DNA of 64,000 nt, taken from NCBI GenBank assembly GCA_021324825.1, contig JAJPII010000015.1, positions 85,592 to 149,591 on the forward strand. The letters run 5' to 3'. The position numbers and the translations under genes were made by a program. The notes below the pieces were generated by a model, which saw only the letters and a list, made by a program, of their open reading frames with translations, did not search any database and was not told where the DNA came from. The stretch's first letter is position 1. Each line of letters begins with the position of its first letter. Source of the DNA: Spartobacteria bacterium. Lineage in GTDB: Bacteria; Verrucomicrobiota; Verrucomicrobiia; Chthoniobacterales; Chthoniobacteraceae. Of the stretch, positions 25,137 to 33,946 are shown piece after piece.

Positions 25137-25660
25137 TGGAAATGGAGGCGCGCCGCTTCCGCCACGGCCGCGGCCGCTTCATCATGCGAGCGCAGGGAGG
25201 TGTCGATCTTGAAATGGGCGGTTGATTCGTAGATCGGCGCGCGGCGTTTCAGCAGGCGGGCGATGGTTCCTTTCGGGTCGTCGTTTTTCAGCAAGGGGCG
25301 CTTGGCAGTCCGCGAGACGCGCTCGAAGATGACTTCCTCGCTCGCGATAAACCATACGACGAAGCCGAGCGCGCGCAACAGGCCGCTATTCGCGGGCCGG
25401 TCGATGATTCCCCCCCCCGTGGCGATGACGCACCGGTCGGCTCCTTGCAGGGAGGCGAGCGCGGCGGTTTCCCTATCCCGGAAGAACGGCTCGCCTTTCG
25501 TCTCGAAAAGCTCGGCGATGCTCGAGCCGGTTTCTTCGACGACGAGCCGGTCGGTATCCACGAACCGGTACCCGAGCCGCGCGGCGATGCGTCTGCCGAC
25601 GGAGGATTTCCCCGTGCCCATGAACCCGATGAGCACGATGTTCCCCCGGTCTGGACTCAT
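25133..25660 (-). CDS. aroK: Shikimate kinase
   Basis: A 175-residue P-loop kinase that phosphorylates shikimate at the 3-OH in the chorismate pathway. IVLIGFMGTGKSSVGRRIA is Walker A (GTGKS at residues 15-19), FVDTDRLV binds shikimate, and CVIATGGGIID contains the conserved Gly triplet. RPLL in the lid is present. Length is normal. It is the promoter-proximal gene of the aroK-queG-PIG-L run. Confidence 0.93.
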   Translation of the reverse strand: MSPDRGNIVLIGFMGTGKSSVGRRIAARLGYRFVDTDRLVVEETGSSIAELFETKGEPFFRDRETAALASLQGADRCVIATGGGIIDRPANSGLLRALGFVVWFIASEEVIFERVSRTAKRPLLKNDDPKGTIARLLKRRAPIYESTAHFKIDTSLRSHDEAAAAVAEAARLHFQ

Positions 25661-25675
25661 TCGCGGAATCAGCGC

Positions 25676-25888
25676 CTAGCGCTTTGTAACCCGCACGACG
25701 TTTCTCGCTTTCGCGCCCTTCTCGTCGTGGTAGAGTTCGTATTCCACTTCTTCGCCCTCATCGAGTGTCTTGAAATTGTTTTCTTGGATCACGGAAAAAT
25801 GCACGAAGATGTCGCCTTTTACCTCGGGATCGAGGATAAAGCCGAATCCTTTTCGCGCATCAAACCATTTTACCCGTCCTCTCGCCAT
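25676..25888 (-). CDS. Cold-shock domain protein
   Basis: A 70-residue single cold-shock domain. RNP1 is KGFGFI and RNP2 is DIFVHFSVI, which bind single-stranded nucleic acid and act as RNA chaperones. The start at 25888 (MARGRVKWFDARKG) gives the classical length. It lies 15 nt upstream of aroK on the same strand and diverges from purE. Whether it is cold-induced cannot be told. Confidence 0.93.
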   Translation of the reverse strand: MARGRVKWFDARKGFGFILDPEVKGDIFVHFSVIQENNFKTLDEGEEVEYELYHDEKGAKARNVVRVTKR

Positions 25889-25990
25889 AAATAGACCATT
25901 TAGATCAATTGTTTCACTTCGCAGGCGGGAGGGGCGTCTGCTCGGGGCGCAATGTAGCGGGTTCGCACCGTTCCGGTCAAGGGGGCCGCG

Positions 25991-26476
25991 ATGATTTCTC
26001 CGCTCGTGGCCGTGGTCATGGGCAGCAAGTCCGATTGGGAGACGATGCGCCACAGCGTCGAGATGCTCGATGAACTTGGCGTGCCGGGCGAATACCACGT
26101 CGTCTCCGCGCACAGGACGCCGGAGCGGATGGCCGCTTTCGCGAAGGAGGCGGCGGGGAAGGGGATCAAAGTCATCATCGCGGGCGCGGGCGGCGCGGCG
26201 CATTTGCCGGGCATGCTGGCGGCCCACACGTGGCTGCCCGTCCTGGGCGTGCCGGTGGAGAGCAAGGCGCTCAAGGGCCTCGATTCCCTCCTTTCCATAG
26301 CCCAGATGCCGGGCGGCATCCCGGTCGGCACGCTGGCGATCGGCCACTCCGGGGCGAAGAACGCCGCGTTGCTCGCGGCGGGCATCCTCGCCTTGAACGA
26401 CGAACGTATAAGAAAAGCCTTGCTTGCATTCCGGGAACGGCAGACCGCCGAAAGCCTGGAAACCGTTCTTCCATGA
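25991..26476 (+). CDS. purE: N5-carboxyaminoimidazole ribonucleotide mutase
   Basis: A 161-residue class I PurE that converts N5-CAIR to CAIR in purine synthesis. [14 protein letters not shown] is the substrate loop and [11 protein letters not shown] holds catalytic His41. [11 protein letters not shown] and [17 protein letters not shown] complete the signature. It overlaps purK by 4 nt, as usual for the PurE/PurK pair. Confidence 0.95.
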   Translation: MISPLVAVVMGSKSDWETMRHSVEMLDELGVPGEYHVVSAHRTPERMAAFAKEAAGKGIKVIIAGAGGAAHLPGMLAAHTWLPVLGVPVESKALKGLDSLLSIAQMPGGIPVGTLAIGHSGAKNAALLAAGILALNDERIRKALLAFRERQTAESLETVLP

Positions 26477-27651
26477 AAAAAAGCATTTATCCCCCCGGCA
26501 GCACCGTCGGCGTCATGGGCGGCGGCCAGTTGGGACGCATGTTCACCCTCGTAGCGCGGCGGATGGGGTATCGCATCCATTCCTTCAGCCCGGACGCCGA
26601 CAGCCCCGCCGGACAAGTGGCCGACGTGGAGATCGCCGCTCCTTACGAGGACGAAGCCGCCGTCTCGGCGTTTGCAAAGGGCGTGGATGTGCTCACCTTC
26701 GAGTTCGAGAACATCCCCGCGCGAACCATCGAGTGGTGCGCCGCCATCTGCGAAACCCGGCCGTCGGGAAGCGTCCTGCACATTACGCAGAACCGGTTGC
26801 GGGAGAAGGAATTCCTCGCCGGTGCGGGGCTGCCGATAGCTCCGTTCAAGGCCGTCGGCACCGCGGAAGACCTTGCCGAGGCCATCCGCAAGATCGGCGC
26901 GCCCGCCGTGCTCAAGTCCACCGCCTTCGGTTATGACGGAAAGGGGCAGCACGCCCTTTTCCACGGCGATGATCCCACGCGGGTCTGGGGGGCCACGCTT
27001 GGCAGCCAGGCGGTTCTGGAGAAATTCGTCCCGTTCGTCAAGGAGCTGTCGGTCATCGTCGCGCGCGGGGCGGATGGCTCGGTGGCGGCCTATCCCGTCT
27101 GCCAGAATATCCATCGCAACCACATCCTGGATGTGACCATCGTTCCCGCAGGTATTGATGAGTCCGTGCGGCGGACGGCTCGGGAGATCGCCCTGACCGT
27201 CGCTGAAAAACTCGAACTCGTCGGCCTGATGGCGGTCGAAATGTTCCTGCTCGAAAAAGGGGATATCCTCATCAACGAACTCGCGCCGCGCCCGCATAAC
27301 TCCGGGCACTTCAGCTTTGACGCGTGCATCACGAGCCAGTTTGAACAACAGCTTCGCGCCGTATGCGGCCTCACGCTGGGATCGACCGACCTCCTGCGCC
27401 CCGCCGCGATGGCCAATCTGCTGGGCGACCTCTGGGAAGGGCGCGAACCGAACTGGACCGCCGCCCTCGAATCCCCCATGGTGAAGCTGCATCTCTACGG
27501 CAAGACCGCGCCGCGCAAAGGCCGGAAGATGGGCCACCTCCTCGCGTTCGGCGACACCGCCGCGGAGGCGGAGGAAACCGTCCGGCGCGCGCGCGGAAGG
27601 CTTTCGCCGGCGGGGACTGCTTCGCGAAGCTCCCTCTTCAGTCCGCGTTAA
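26473..27651 (+). CDS. purK: 5-(carboxyamino)imidazole ribonucleotide synthase
   Basis: A 392-residue ATP-grasp enzyme that uses ATP and bicarbonate to carboxylate AIR, feeding PurE. The N-terminus [20 protein letters not shown] and the ATP-grasp residues [13 protein letters not shown] and [14 protein letters not shown] are diagnostic. Start ATG at 26473 overlaps the purE stop by 4 nt. The last 20 residues ([10 protein letters not shown]...) look low-complexity. Confidence 0.94.
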   Translation: MKKSIYPPGSTVGVMGGGQLGRMFTLVARRMGYRIHSFSPDADSPAGQVADVEIAAPYEDEAAVSAFAKGVDVLTFEFENIPARTIEWCAAICETRPSGSVLHITQNRLREKEFLAGAGLPIAPFKAVGTAEDLAEAIRKIGAPAVLKSTAFGYDGKGQHALFHGDDPTRVWGATLGSQAVLEKFVPFVKELSVIVARGADGSVAAYPVCQNIHRNHILDVTIVPAGIDESVRRTAREIALTVAEKLELVGLMAVEMFLLEKGDILINELAPRPHNSGHFSFDACITSQFEQQLRAVCGLTLGSTDLLRPAAMANLLGDLWEGREPNWTAALESPMVKLHLYGKTAPRKGRKMGHLLAFGDTAAEAEETVRRARGRLSPAGTASRSSLFSPR

Positions 27652-27666
27652 AGGCCGGCGCCCTCG

Positions 27667-28041
27667 TTATTTCCGAAGGCTCTTGTTAGGAAGCGGTGAA
27701 AACACGGGCTTCCGGACGGGTTCCAGGAGGGACGACACATCCCGGAGGGTTTCGAGCAGCGCTTCCGGAACGTCGAGGAAAAGGACGGTAACCCGGTAGG
27801 AGCGGTGCTCCGCGGGCTGGCAATCGACGACTATCCCGCTCAGCCGTGCGCACCGCGGTTCGCCGTTGTGGTAGCGAAAGCTGACGCCCATTTCCGTGCC
27901 GGAGGAAAATTGCCAGTGCGATTGGAAACACATCCCGCGCTCGCAGATTTCCAATTCCTGCTCGCAACATCCTTCGTCCGCTCCGTACTCCAGGTAAAGC
28001 GAAGGCATCCGAGCGTCCGAATCCGATGTCCTGTCCAGCAT
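27667..28041 (-). CDS. PilZ-like domain protein
   Basis: A 124-residue soluble protein whose fold pattern (MCFQSHWQFSSGTEMGVSF..., then SGIVVDCQP and RVTVLFLDVP) resembles PilZ c-di-GMP-binding domains. The canonical RxxxR motif is not clearly present, so nucleotide binding is doubtful. It is convergent with purK (15-nt gap) and downstream of the VTT protein. The start could instead be the Met at residue 12. Confidence 0.55.
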   Translation of the reverse strand: MLDRTSDSDARMPSLYLEYGADEGCCEQELEICERGMCFQSHWQFSSGTEMGVSFRYHNGEPRCARLSGIVVDCQPAEHRSYRVTVLFLDVPEALLETLRDVSSLLEPVRKPVFSPLPNKSLRK

Positions 28042-28080
28042 ATCGATCCGGTCCCGAACTTAACACGGAACGAAGCCGTG

Positions 28081-28839
28081 TCAAAAAACCGAGCGTTCCA
28101 ATTCTCTGGCCTTGGGAGCGGGCGCGGGCCGGGCCTCCTCGGCGGCCACCTGGGCCATCAGCTTCAAGGCGAGCCGGCCCAGCGCCGTGGTGACGAAGAG
28201 CGTGACAAGCAATCCGCCGATCCAGATGACATATTCGATCCCGTGCGGATGATTCTGGCCGCGGACGATCTTGATGCCGAGTTGGGCCAGCGTGCCGAGG
28301 TACGCATAAAGGAAGACGCCCGGCGCCTGCCCCAGGGCGATCCAGAGCATGCAAGGCCAGAAGCGGATGCTGGTGATGCCGTAGAGGTAGTTGAGGAAAC
28401 TGGTCGGGAAGAGCGGATGCACCTGGCTCAGGAAGATGATCTTCCACCCCTCCTTCGCGATGGCTTTGTCCAAGGCCACCCATTTCCGGTGGCGCAAGGC
28501 TTTCTTTTCGACCCACTGGCGGCCCAGCTTGCGGCTTATCATGAATGCTGCGGCGGCTCCGCCCACGTTGCCCGCCAGCACGAGGAACGACCCCCACCAA
28601 AGGCCGAAGAAAAGCCCGCTTCCCATCGCGAGGACGCCCGCCGGGAGCAGGAGCAGATTGCAAAAGGCGTAGAGAAGCGGGTAGAGCGCAGCGCCCCACC
28701 ACTCCATCTGGCCGATCTTGCGTTGCGCGCGGACGATCATGTCCACTATGGGGAAATGGCGGATGAGGAACACCGCCACGAGACCGGCCAATGCCAGCCC
28801 GGCAAGCTGGATGAAGAGTGCGCGCGAAACCTTGTACAT
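28081..28839 (-). CDS. VTT/DedA-like (TVP38/TMEM64 family) membrane protein
   Basis: A 252-residue protein with about six hydrophobic segments and the VTT core: LLLLPAGVLAMGSGLFFGLWWG, GNVGGAAAAFMISRKLGR and QVHPLFPTSFLNYLYGIT. The family is implicated in lipid scrambling and membrane homeostasis; the substrate is unknown. The start at 28839 (MYKVSRALFIQL) excludes an upstream low-complexity extension. Its neighbour upstream is the homocysteine methyltransferase-like gene, 7 nt away. Confidence 0.85.
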   Translation of the reverse strand: MYKVSRALFIQLAGLALAGLVAVFLIRHFPIVDMIVRAQRKIGQMEWWGAALYPLLYAFCNLLLLPAGVLAMGSGLFFGLWWGSFLVLAGNVGGAAAAFMISRKLGRQWVEKKALRHRKWVALDKAIAKEGWKIIFLSQVHPLFPTSFLNYLYGITSIRFWPCMLWIALGQAPGVFLYAYLGTLAQLGIKIVRGQNHPHGIEYVIWIGGLLVTLFVTTALGRLALKLMAQVAAEEARPAPAPKARELERSVF

Positions 28840-28846
28840 CTGATTA

Positions 28847-29617
28847 TTAATTCGATCCCGCGAGGACGCCGAGTGCATCGACCATCGCCGCGATGTGCCG
28901 GGGGCCGATGCCGCAGCAGCCGCCAACCAGCCGCGCGCCGTGTGAGACCAGTTCACGGGCGCCCCGTGCGAATTCCTCCGGCGTCGTTGTGGCGGGGTAT
29001 CCCGCATTCGGGAACGCCGAGACAAAGCCGGCGTTTTTTTCAAAGAGTTGCAGCATGGCGTCCACTCCGACGCAGTTGAAACCCAAAATGTCCGCGCCGG
29101 GAAGCCGCGCTTTGTCCGCGGCGCCGCCGGCCAGCGAGCACACCACGGGGCAATGATGCAGCGATTGCTTCACGTAGAGGGCGAGCGCCAGTTCGTCGAT
29201 ATCGGTGAACGTTTCGAGAAAGATGAGATCGACCCCGCCGTCGAGCAACGCGCCGATCTGCTCCTTGAAAAGACTTCCGGAAGGCGGGACGCCGAGCGGG
29301 CCGACGCTCCCGGCCACGTATACCGGCTTGCCACGCGCGCAATCTTTGGCGAGTTGCGCCGCCGACCAGTTGATCTCATTCACCCGGTTCTCGCATCCGA
29401 ACCGCGCCAGACGCGCCGCGTTCGCGCCAAAGGTGTTCGTGCGGATGAGACGCGCCCCGGCTTCGATATATTGCCCGTGGATCGCCCGGACGATCTCCGG
29501 ACGGCTCACGCAGGCTTCCTCCAGGCATTGGGAGACGCCGGCTTCCAGGAGAGCCGTGCCCATGGCCCCGTCGCCGGGCACGACGCCGGTTTCCAATTCC
29601 TCGAGCAAGTCTCTCAT
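28847..29617 (-). CDS. Homocysteine S-methyltransferase family protein
   Basis: A 256-residue TIM-barrel protein equal to the zinc-binding homocysteine domain of MetH/BHMT. DGAMGTALLEAGV, IRTNTFGANAARL and the zinc cysteines C182 (GFNCVG) and C234-C235 (GGCCGIGP) are visible. It would transfer a methyl group to homocysteine from a donor such as S-methylmethionine; no cobalamin or folate domain is attached. Substrate is uncertain. Confidence 0.88.
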   Translation of the reverse strand: MRDLLEELETGVVPGDGAMGTALLEAGVSQCLEEACVSRPEIVRAIHGQYIEAGARLIRTNTFGANAARLARFGCENRVNEINWSAAQLAKDCARGKPVYVAGSVGPLGVPPSGSLFKEQIGALLDGGVDLIFLETFTDIDELALALYVKQSLHHCPVVCSLAGGAADKARLPGADILGFNCVGVDAMLQLFEKNAGFVSAFPNAGYPATTTPEEFARGARELVSHGARLVGGCCGIGPRHIAAMVDALGVLAGSN

Positions 29618-29638
29618 AATGGCAGACGGGAAATATCG

Positions 29639-30532
29639 TCACCGCCGTTCCCGCGGGTCAAGCGCATCCCGCAGACCGTCTCCGAGGAAGTTGAAGGCCA
29701 GGAGGGTCGCCGACATCGCGATTGCAGGGAAGACCAGGAGCCACCAGTAGCTGCGCACGGGGTTGACGACTTGCGCGCCGTCGCTGAGCAGGACGCCCCA
29801 ACTCGCTTGCGGCGGCTGGATTCCGAGGCCAAGGAAGCTGAGAAAGGATTCATCGAGGATGACGGCGGGGATGGTCAACGTGAGATAGACCACGATGATG
29901 CCCGCCATGTTCGGTAAAATATGGCGCAGGATGATCCGCGCATGGGTCTGGCCGAGGCTGCGCGCCGCATCGACGAACTGGAGGGACTTGAGCGCCAGCA
30001 CCTGCCCGCGGACGATCCGGGCCATCGTCAGCCACTCGATCAAACCCAGCGACAGGACGAGGATGACGATGCGCGAGTAACCGACCATGGCGGTAAGCCC
30101 CGCCTGCTGGAACCAGCGCGCGACGGTGGCGTCGAATGCGTTGATGAAGATGAGGATGATAATGAGCCGGGGGATGGAATAGAGAACCTCGACCCCGCGC
30201 ATCATGAGCGCGTCGCGCCTGCCGCCCGAATAGCCCGCCGCCAGGCCGTAAGCCACCCCGATGAACAGGCTGATGCATGCCCCCGAAAACCCGACAAGCA
30301 GGGAGATGCGCGCCCCTTCCAATACGCGATAAAGCACGTCCCGCCCGAAAAGGTCCGTGCCGAACGGGTGCCCGCCGGAAGGCCCGGCGAACTGGTTCGC
30401 GGTGAGGTCCGCCGAATGGGCGGGCAAGAGCGGCGGACCGGCCGCCGCCGCAAGGATGACAAACGAAAGAACCGCCAGCCCGACCACGGCGGCCTTGTCC
30501 CGGCGAAGGCGCTTCCACCATGTCTCAGGCAT
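29639..30532 (-). CDS. Peptide ABC transporter permease, OppC type
   Basis: A 297-residue inner-membrane permease of the dipeptide/oligopeptide family. N-terminal TM, then HPFGTDLFGRDVLYRV, the OppC/DppC signature. The EAA-type coupling loop is ARSLGQTHARIILRHILPN. The C-terminus has FLSFLGLGIQPPQASWG and FNFLGDGLRDALDPR. It overlaps the OppB-type gene by 8 nt. No ATPase or binding-protein gene adjoins. Confidence 0.9.
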   Translation of the reverse strand: MPETWWKRLRRDKAAVVGLAVLSFVILAAAAGPPLLPAHSADLTANQFAGPSGGHPFGTDLFGRDVLYRVLEGARISLLVGFSGACISLFIGVAYGLAAGYSGGRRDALMMRGVEVLYSIPRLIIILIFINAFDATVARWFQQAGLTAMVGYSRIVILVLSLGLIEWLTMARIVRGQVLALKSLQFVDAARSLGQTHARIILRHILPNMAGIIVVYLTLTIPAVILDESFLSFLGLGIQPPQASWGVLLSDGAQVVNPVRSYWWLLVFPAIAMSATLLAFNFLGDGLRDALDPRERR

Positions 30533-31529
30533 CGAGCTTTATCCTCCGGTCGAGGAATCCGTATGCCAGGTCGGCGGCCAGGTTCATCAGCACCAGCAAG
30601 GTGCAATAGACGATCACGACGCCCCCGAGGAGAAAGCCGTCCCGGTTCTGGATCGAGTTGACGAAGAACGGCCCCGCCCCCGGTATATTAAATATGGTCT
30701 CGACGACGATGGAGCCGGTGAGGAGGTTCGCCGCGAGCGGGCCGAGGTAGGATACCACGGGAAGGATGGCCGCCTTCAACGCGTGCTTATAGATGACGAC
30801 CCGCTCCGGGAGGCCCTTGGCGCGCGCCGTGCGGATGTAATCCTGCCCCAGCACCTCCAGCATGCTCGTGCGCATGAGCCGCGCGACATACGCCACGTAC
30901 GGCCCCGCCAGCGTGATCGCGGGCAGGATGACGCACGACCAGCTTCCCCAGCCGCCAACCGGCAGCCACCCGAGCTTCAGCCCGAAATAATAGACCAGCA
31001 ACGGGCCGCTGATGAACGCCGGCGCCGAGATGGCAAAGAGCGCCGCCAGCATCGATGCGGCATCCACGGCGGTATGATGCCGCGCCGCGGCCAGCGACCC
31101 GAGCCAGACGCCCGCGAACGCCGCGATAAAGAACGCCGCGCCGCCCAGCAGCGCCGAGACGGGCAGGGTCTGCGCCAGAAGCTCGTTCACCGTGCGATTC
31201 TTGTATTTCGTGGAGAGCCGTAAATCGCCGTGAAGCAGGTCCCACAAGTACAGGAAATACTGTTCACCCACGGAAAAGACCGCCCCGGTCGTTTCCACCG
31301 CGCCCGCTCCCATGCCGAGCTTGCGGGCGAGCCGCTCGCCCATCGCGCGGCCTTCCGGGCCGTCCAGCTTGTATTTCAGCAGGAGCTGCTTTTCGATCGA
31401 CGCCGGGATTTTGCGTTCCGAGGAAAACGGCCCGCCCGGGGCCAGCCGGATCAGGAAAAAGGTGATGGAAACCACGCAGAACAGCACGGCCAGCAGGGAA
31501 AGGAACCGGCGAAAAATGTATGCTGCCAT
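30525..31529 (-). CDS. Peptide ABC transporter permease, OppB type
   Basis: A 334-residue permease. It has the N-terminal TM helix (AAYIFRRFLSLLAVLFCVV), a large periplasmic insert typical of OppB (residues 35-120), and the coupling loop IRTARAKGLPERVVIYKHALKAA. It pairs with the OppC protein to form the membrane channel. It diverges from the ExbB-like gene with 29 nt between the starts, so promoters must overlap. Confidence 0.9.
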   Translation of the reverse strand: MAAYIFRRFLSLLAVLFCVVSITFFLIRLAPGGPFSSERKIPASIEKQLLLKYKLDGPEGRAMGERLARKLGMGAGAVETTGAVFSVGEQYFLYLWDLLHGDLRLSTKYKNRTVNELLAQTLPVSALLGGAAFFIAAFAGVWLGSLAAARHHTAVDAASMLAALFAISAPAFISGPLLVYYFGLKLGWLPVGGWGSWSCVILPAITLAGPYVAYVARLMRTSMLEVLGQDYIRTARAKGLPERVVIYKHALKAAILPVVSYLGPLAANLLTGSIVVETIFNIPGAGPFFVNSIQNRDGFLLGGVVIVYCTLLVLMNLAADLAYGFLDRRIKLDA

Positions 31530-31558
31530 GCGGGAGGCATCTTATATTCCCCCGCTTA

Positions 31559-32167
31559 ATGGATAGCAATATCGTCCTCGGCACCTTCCGGAACGGCGGC
31601 CCCGTCATGTGGCCGCTGCTGCTTACCGCGGTCATCGCGGTCGCGGTCGTGCTGGAAAGGGTGTTCTGGTGGCTGCGCGAACGGGGACGGTGCGATTTTC
31701 GGAAACGGGACGCTTTTCTCGAGCACGTCGAGAAGGGGGAGACCGACGCCGCCTCGGCCCTGGCGCGCGAATCCCGCGACCCCGTCCTGCGCGTGCTCTG
31801 GCACGGGCTGAACCACCGGCATTCCTCGCTGCAAGGGGCGCTTCAGGTCGCGGCCGGCATCGAGCTCGAGCGCGCGGGCCGCTTCCTCGCGGTGCTCGAC
31901 ACCATCGTCACGCTCGCGCCGCTGCTCGGGCTGCTCGGCACGGTCACGGGCATCATGCATTCCTTCCATTTCGTCGGGAATGACGATCTCTCCGCCAGCA
32001 AGGTCAGCGGCGGCATCGCGGAAGCGCTCATCGCCACCGCCTGCGGGTTGAGCATCGCCATCTTCAGCCTCATCCCCTTCAACTACTTCGGCAGGCTCGT
32101 GGAACGGATGCGCTTCGAACTGGAAACGGGGGCCACGAACCTCGAAGTCCTTCTCGGCAAATCGTGA
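31559..32167 (+). CDS. MotA/TolQ/ExbB proton channel protein
   Basis: A 202-residue inner-membrane protein with three TM segments: VMWPLLLTAVIAVAVVLERV, LDTIVTLAPLLGLLGTVTGI and ALIATACGLSIAIFSLIPF. These match the ExbB/TolQ channel. With ExbD it converts proton-motive force into movement of TonB or TolA. It overlaps exbD by 4 nt. Start ATG at 31559. Homology alone does not tell ExbB from TolQ. Confidence 0.9.
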   Translation: MDSNIVLGTFRNGGPVMWPLLLTAVIAVAVVLERVFWWLRERGRCDFRKRDAFLEHVEKGETDAASALARESRDPVLRVLWHGLNHRHSSLQGALQVAAGIELERAGRFLAVLDTIVTLAPLLGLLGTVTGIMHSFHFVGNDDLSASKVSGGIAEALIATACGLSIAIFSLIPFNYFGRLVERMRFELETGATNLEVLLGKS

Positions 32168-32580
32168 GGATCAACTCCCCCATCCCGAAGCGGCGCGCGC
32201 GGCTGGAGATCATCCCGCTCATCGACATCATGTTCTTCCTGCTCGCCTGCTTCATGCTCGTGAGCCTCAGCATGATCCACATGCACGGCGTCAAGATCAA
32301 CCTGCCCGCCGCCGTCTCCGGCGCGCCGGAGCACAGGACGGATTTCGTCACCGTCTCCATCGACGCCCTGGGCGGCATCCATGTTGAAAAAGAGAGGGTC
32401 GATCCCGGCCAGCTTTACGCCAGGGTAAAGAGTCTTCATGACGCGAACAAGGACGTGCGCATCTACATCCGCGGCGACAAGGACGCCCTGCACGGCGAAG
32501 TCGTCGCCGTCCTCGACAAGATACGCGCCGCCGGGGTTGAGAAAGTCGGCATCGTGATCAGGCAGGAGACCGTGCCGTGA
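32164..32580 (+). CDS. ExbD/TolR biopolymer transport protein
   Basis: A 138-residue protein. GTG start, short cytoplasmic tail, one TM helix with the conserved Asp (LEIIPLIDIMFFLLACFML), then a periplasmic domain with the ExbD pattern VRIYIRGDKDALHGEVVAVLD and GVEKVGIVIR. It couples with the ExbB-like channel. GTG at 32164 overlaps the preceding stop (GTGA). Confidence 0.91.
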   Translation: MRINSPIPKRRARLEIIPLIDIMFFLLACFMLVSLSMIHMHGVKINLPAAVSGAPEHRTDFVTVSIDALGGIHVEKERVDPGQLYARVKSLHDANKDVRIYIRGDKDALHGEVVAVLDKIRAAGVEKVGIVIRQETVP

Positions 32581-33218
32581 ACAGGGACGCTCCCTTGTGG
32601 CCGTTCGTTCTTGCATCGCTGGGGCTGTTCGCCGCGACGGGCCTTGTGCTGGCGGCGCTCATCCACCCGGAACCCGCGCCAAAGATCGTCGACGTCGACC
32701 TCTCCGATATCCAGGGCGTCAAGGATGAACCGCCTCCTCCTGGGGAACCGGATGCCGCTCCCGTCTCCACGTCCGCGCCCACGCCCGAGCCCACGCCTGA
32801 GCCAACTCCCGAACCGGAGATGACTCCGCAACCGGAAGCCGGCCCCGAATTTGTGCAGCCCGCCCCGAAGCCAAAAGCGCCCGCCAGGGCAAGGCGCATC
32901 GCCCTTTCAAACACGGCGTCCAAACCCGCGCGCGGCAGCATCCTCGGCAAGCCGGGCGCCCGGGGCGGCGGCAAGGGCGACTTCCTCTCCACGCCTCACC
33001 CTGAATACGATTCCACTTCCATCGAACGCCGGTACCAAGGCTCCGGCCTCGTCCTTATCGCTTACTCCTCGGGGAACATCGTTTCCGTCGCCATGAGCAA
33101 GAGCACCGGCGTCTCGTATCTCGACAGCCGCACCGTCGCCTGGGTGAAGAACTACTGGAAGGTCAGGCCCGGCGTTTCCGGCACGGCGCTGCTTCCCATC
33201 ACCTGGCGCATCCAGTAG
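32577..33218 (+). CDS. TonB-like energy transducer
   Basis: A 213-residue protein. N-terminal TM anchor (WPFVLASLGLFAATGLVLAAL), then a Pro/Glu-rich rigid stretch (PTPEPTPEPTPEP) and a compact C-terminal TonB-like domain ending in SGTALLPITWRIQ. The C-terminal YP-like motif is not obvious. GTG start overlaps the exbD stop. It completes an ExbB-ExbD-TonB operon for outer-membrane receptors; no receptor gene lies in this window. Confidence 0.85.
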   Translation: MNRDAPLWPFVLASLGLFAATGLVLAALIHPEPAPKIVDVDLSDIQGVKDEPPPPGEPDAAPVSTSAPTPEPTPEPTPEPEMTPQPEAGPEFVQPAPKPKAPARARRIALSNTASKPARGSILGKPGARGGGKGDFLSTPHPEYDSTSIERRYQGSGLVLIAYSSGNIVSVAMSKSTGVSYLDSRTVAWVKNYWKVRPGVSGTALLPITWRIQ

Positions 33219-33265
33219 TCTTAAAAAAAATTGCCTGTCTCCCCGCCCGGCGCCACAATTCCTTC

Positions 33266-33898
33266 ATGACCCTGGATCTCGAACTCTTTCGCAATACCCC
33301 CCTTCAGCGTGATCCCTTCGACTATCTCGTCGTGCCGGGCTTCGTCCCGCCCGCGGCGTGCGAAGCCATCAACGCCGACTACCCGGACATCTCGAAACCC
33401 GGGAGCTTCCCCGTTGACGAAGTGAAATTCGGCCCGCATTTCCAGGAACTGCTCGACGACCTCAACGGCGAGCCGATGCGCAAGGCCTTCGAGGAAAAGT
33501 TCAGCCTCGACCTCACCGGCAAGCCGACCATGACCACCGTCCGGGGCCGTTGCAGCGAGCGCGACGGGCGCATCCACACCGATTCGGATACGAAGATCAT
33601 CACCGTCCTCATTTATATGAACTCGAAGTGGGAACAGCCCGGCGGCCAGCTTCGGCTGCTCCGTTCGGGAACCGACCTCGAGGCCGTCATCATGGAAGTG
33701 CCGCCCGTCGAGGGGACGCTGCTCGCCTTCCGCCGCAGCAACAACTCCTTCCACGGCCACAAGCAATTCGTCGGGCCGCGCCGGGTGGTGCAGTTCAACT
33801 GGGTCACCAGCCAGAGCGTGGTGGATCGCGCGATGGCCCGCCACCGGTTCGCGATCTGGACGAAGAAGCTCCGGTCGATGTTCTCCACCGCCAAATAG
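33266..33898 (+). CDS. 2-oxoglutarate/Fe(II)-dependent oxygenase
   Basis: A 210-residue double-stranded beta-helix protein. Iron ligands H104-x-D106 (GRIHTDSD) and a distal His (H163 or H165 in NNSFHGHKQF), plus the 2OG-binding Arg about residue 172 (GPRRVVQFNW), are seen. It resembles prolyl-hydroxylase-like enzymes seen near glycan genes; substrate unknown. Its TAG stop is followed in the same frame by GT9 coding sequence with no normal start (see GT9 entry). Confidence 0.85.
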   Translation: MTLDLELFRNTPLQRDPFDYLVVPGFVPPAACEAINADYPDISKPGSFPVDEVKFGPHFQELLDDLNGEPMRKAFEEKFSLDLTGKPTMTTVRGRCSERDGRIHTDSDTKIITVLIYMNSKWEQPGGQLRLLRSGTDLEAVIMEVPPVEGTLLAFRRSNNSFHGHKQFVGPRRVVQFNWVTSQSVVDRAMARHRFAIWTKKLRSMFSTAK

Positions 33899-33946
33899 GC
33901 AAGCCGAATCGACTCCCCCTCTCTCCGCGCGGAGAATTTCTCCCGC

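Noticed and set aside
33896..33898. Genome-wide TAG recoding
   Set aside because: TAG ends many other intact genes in the window (for example crcB, exosortase, epsI, truA, DUF4178), so it functions as a normal stop.
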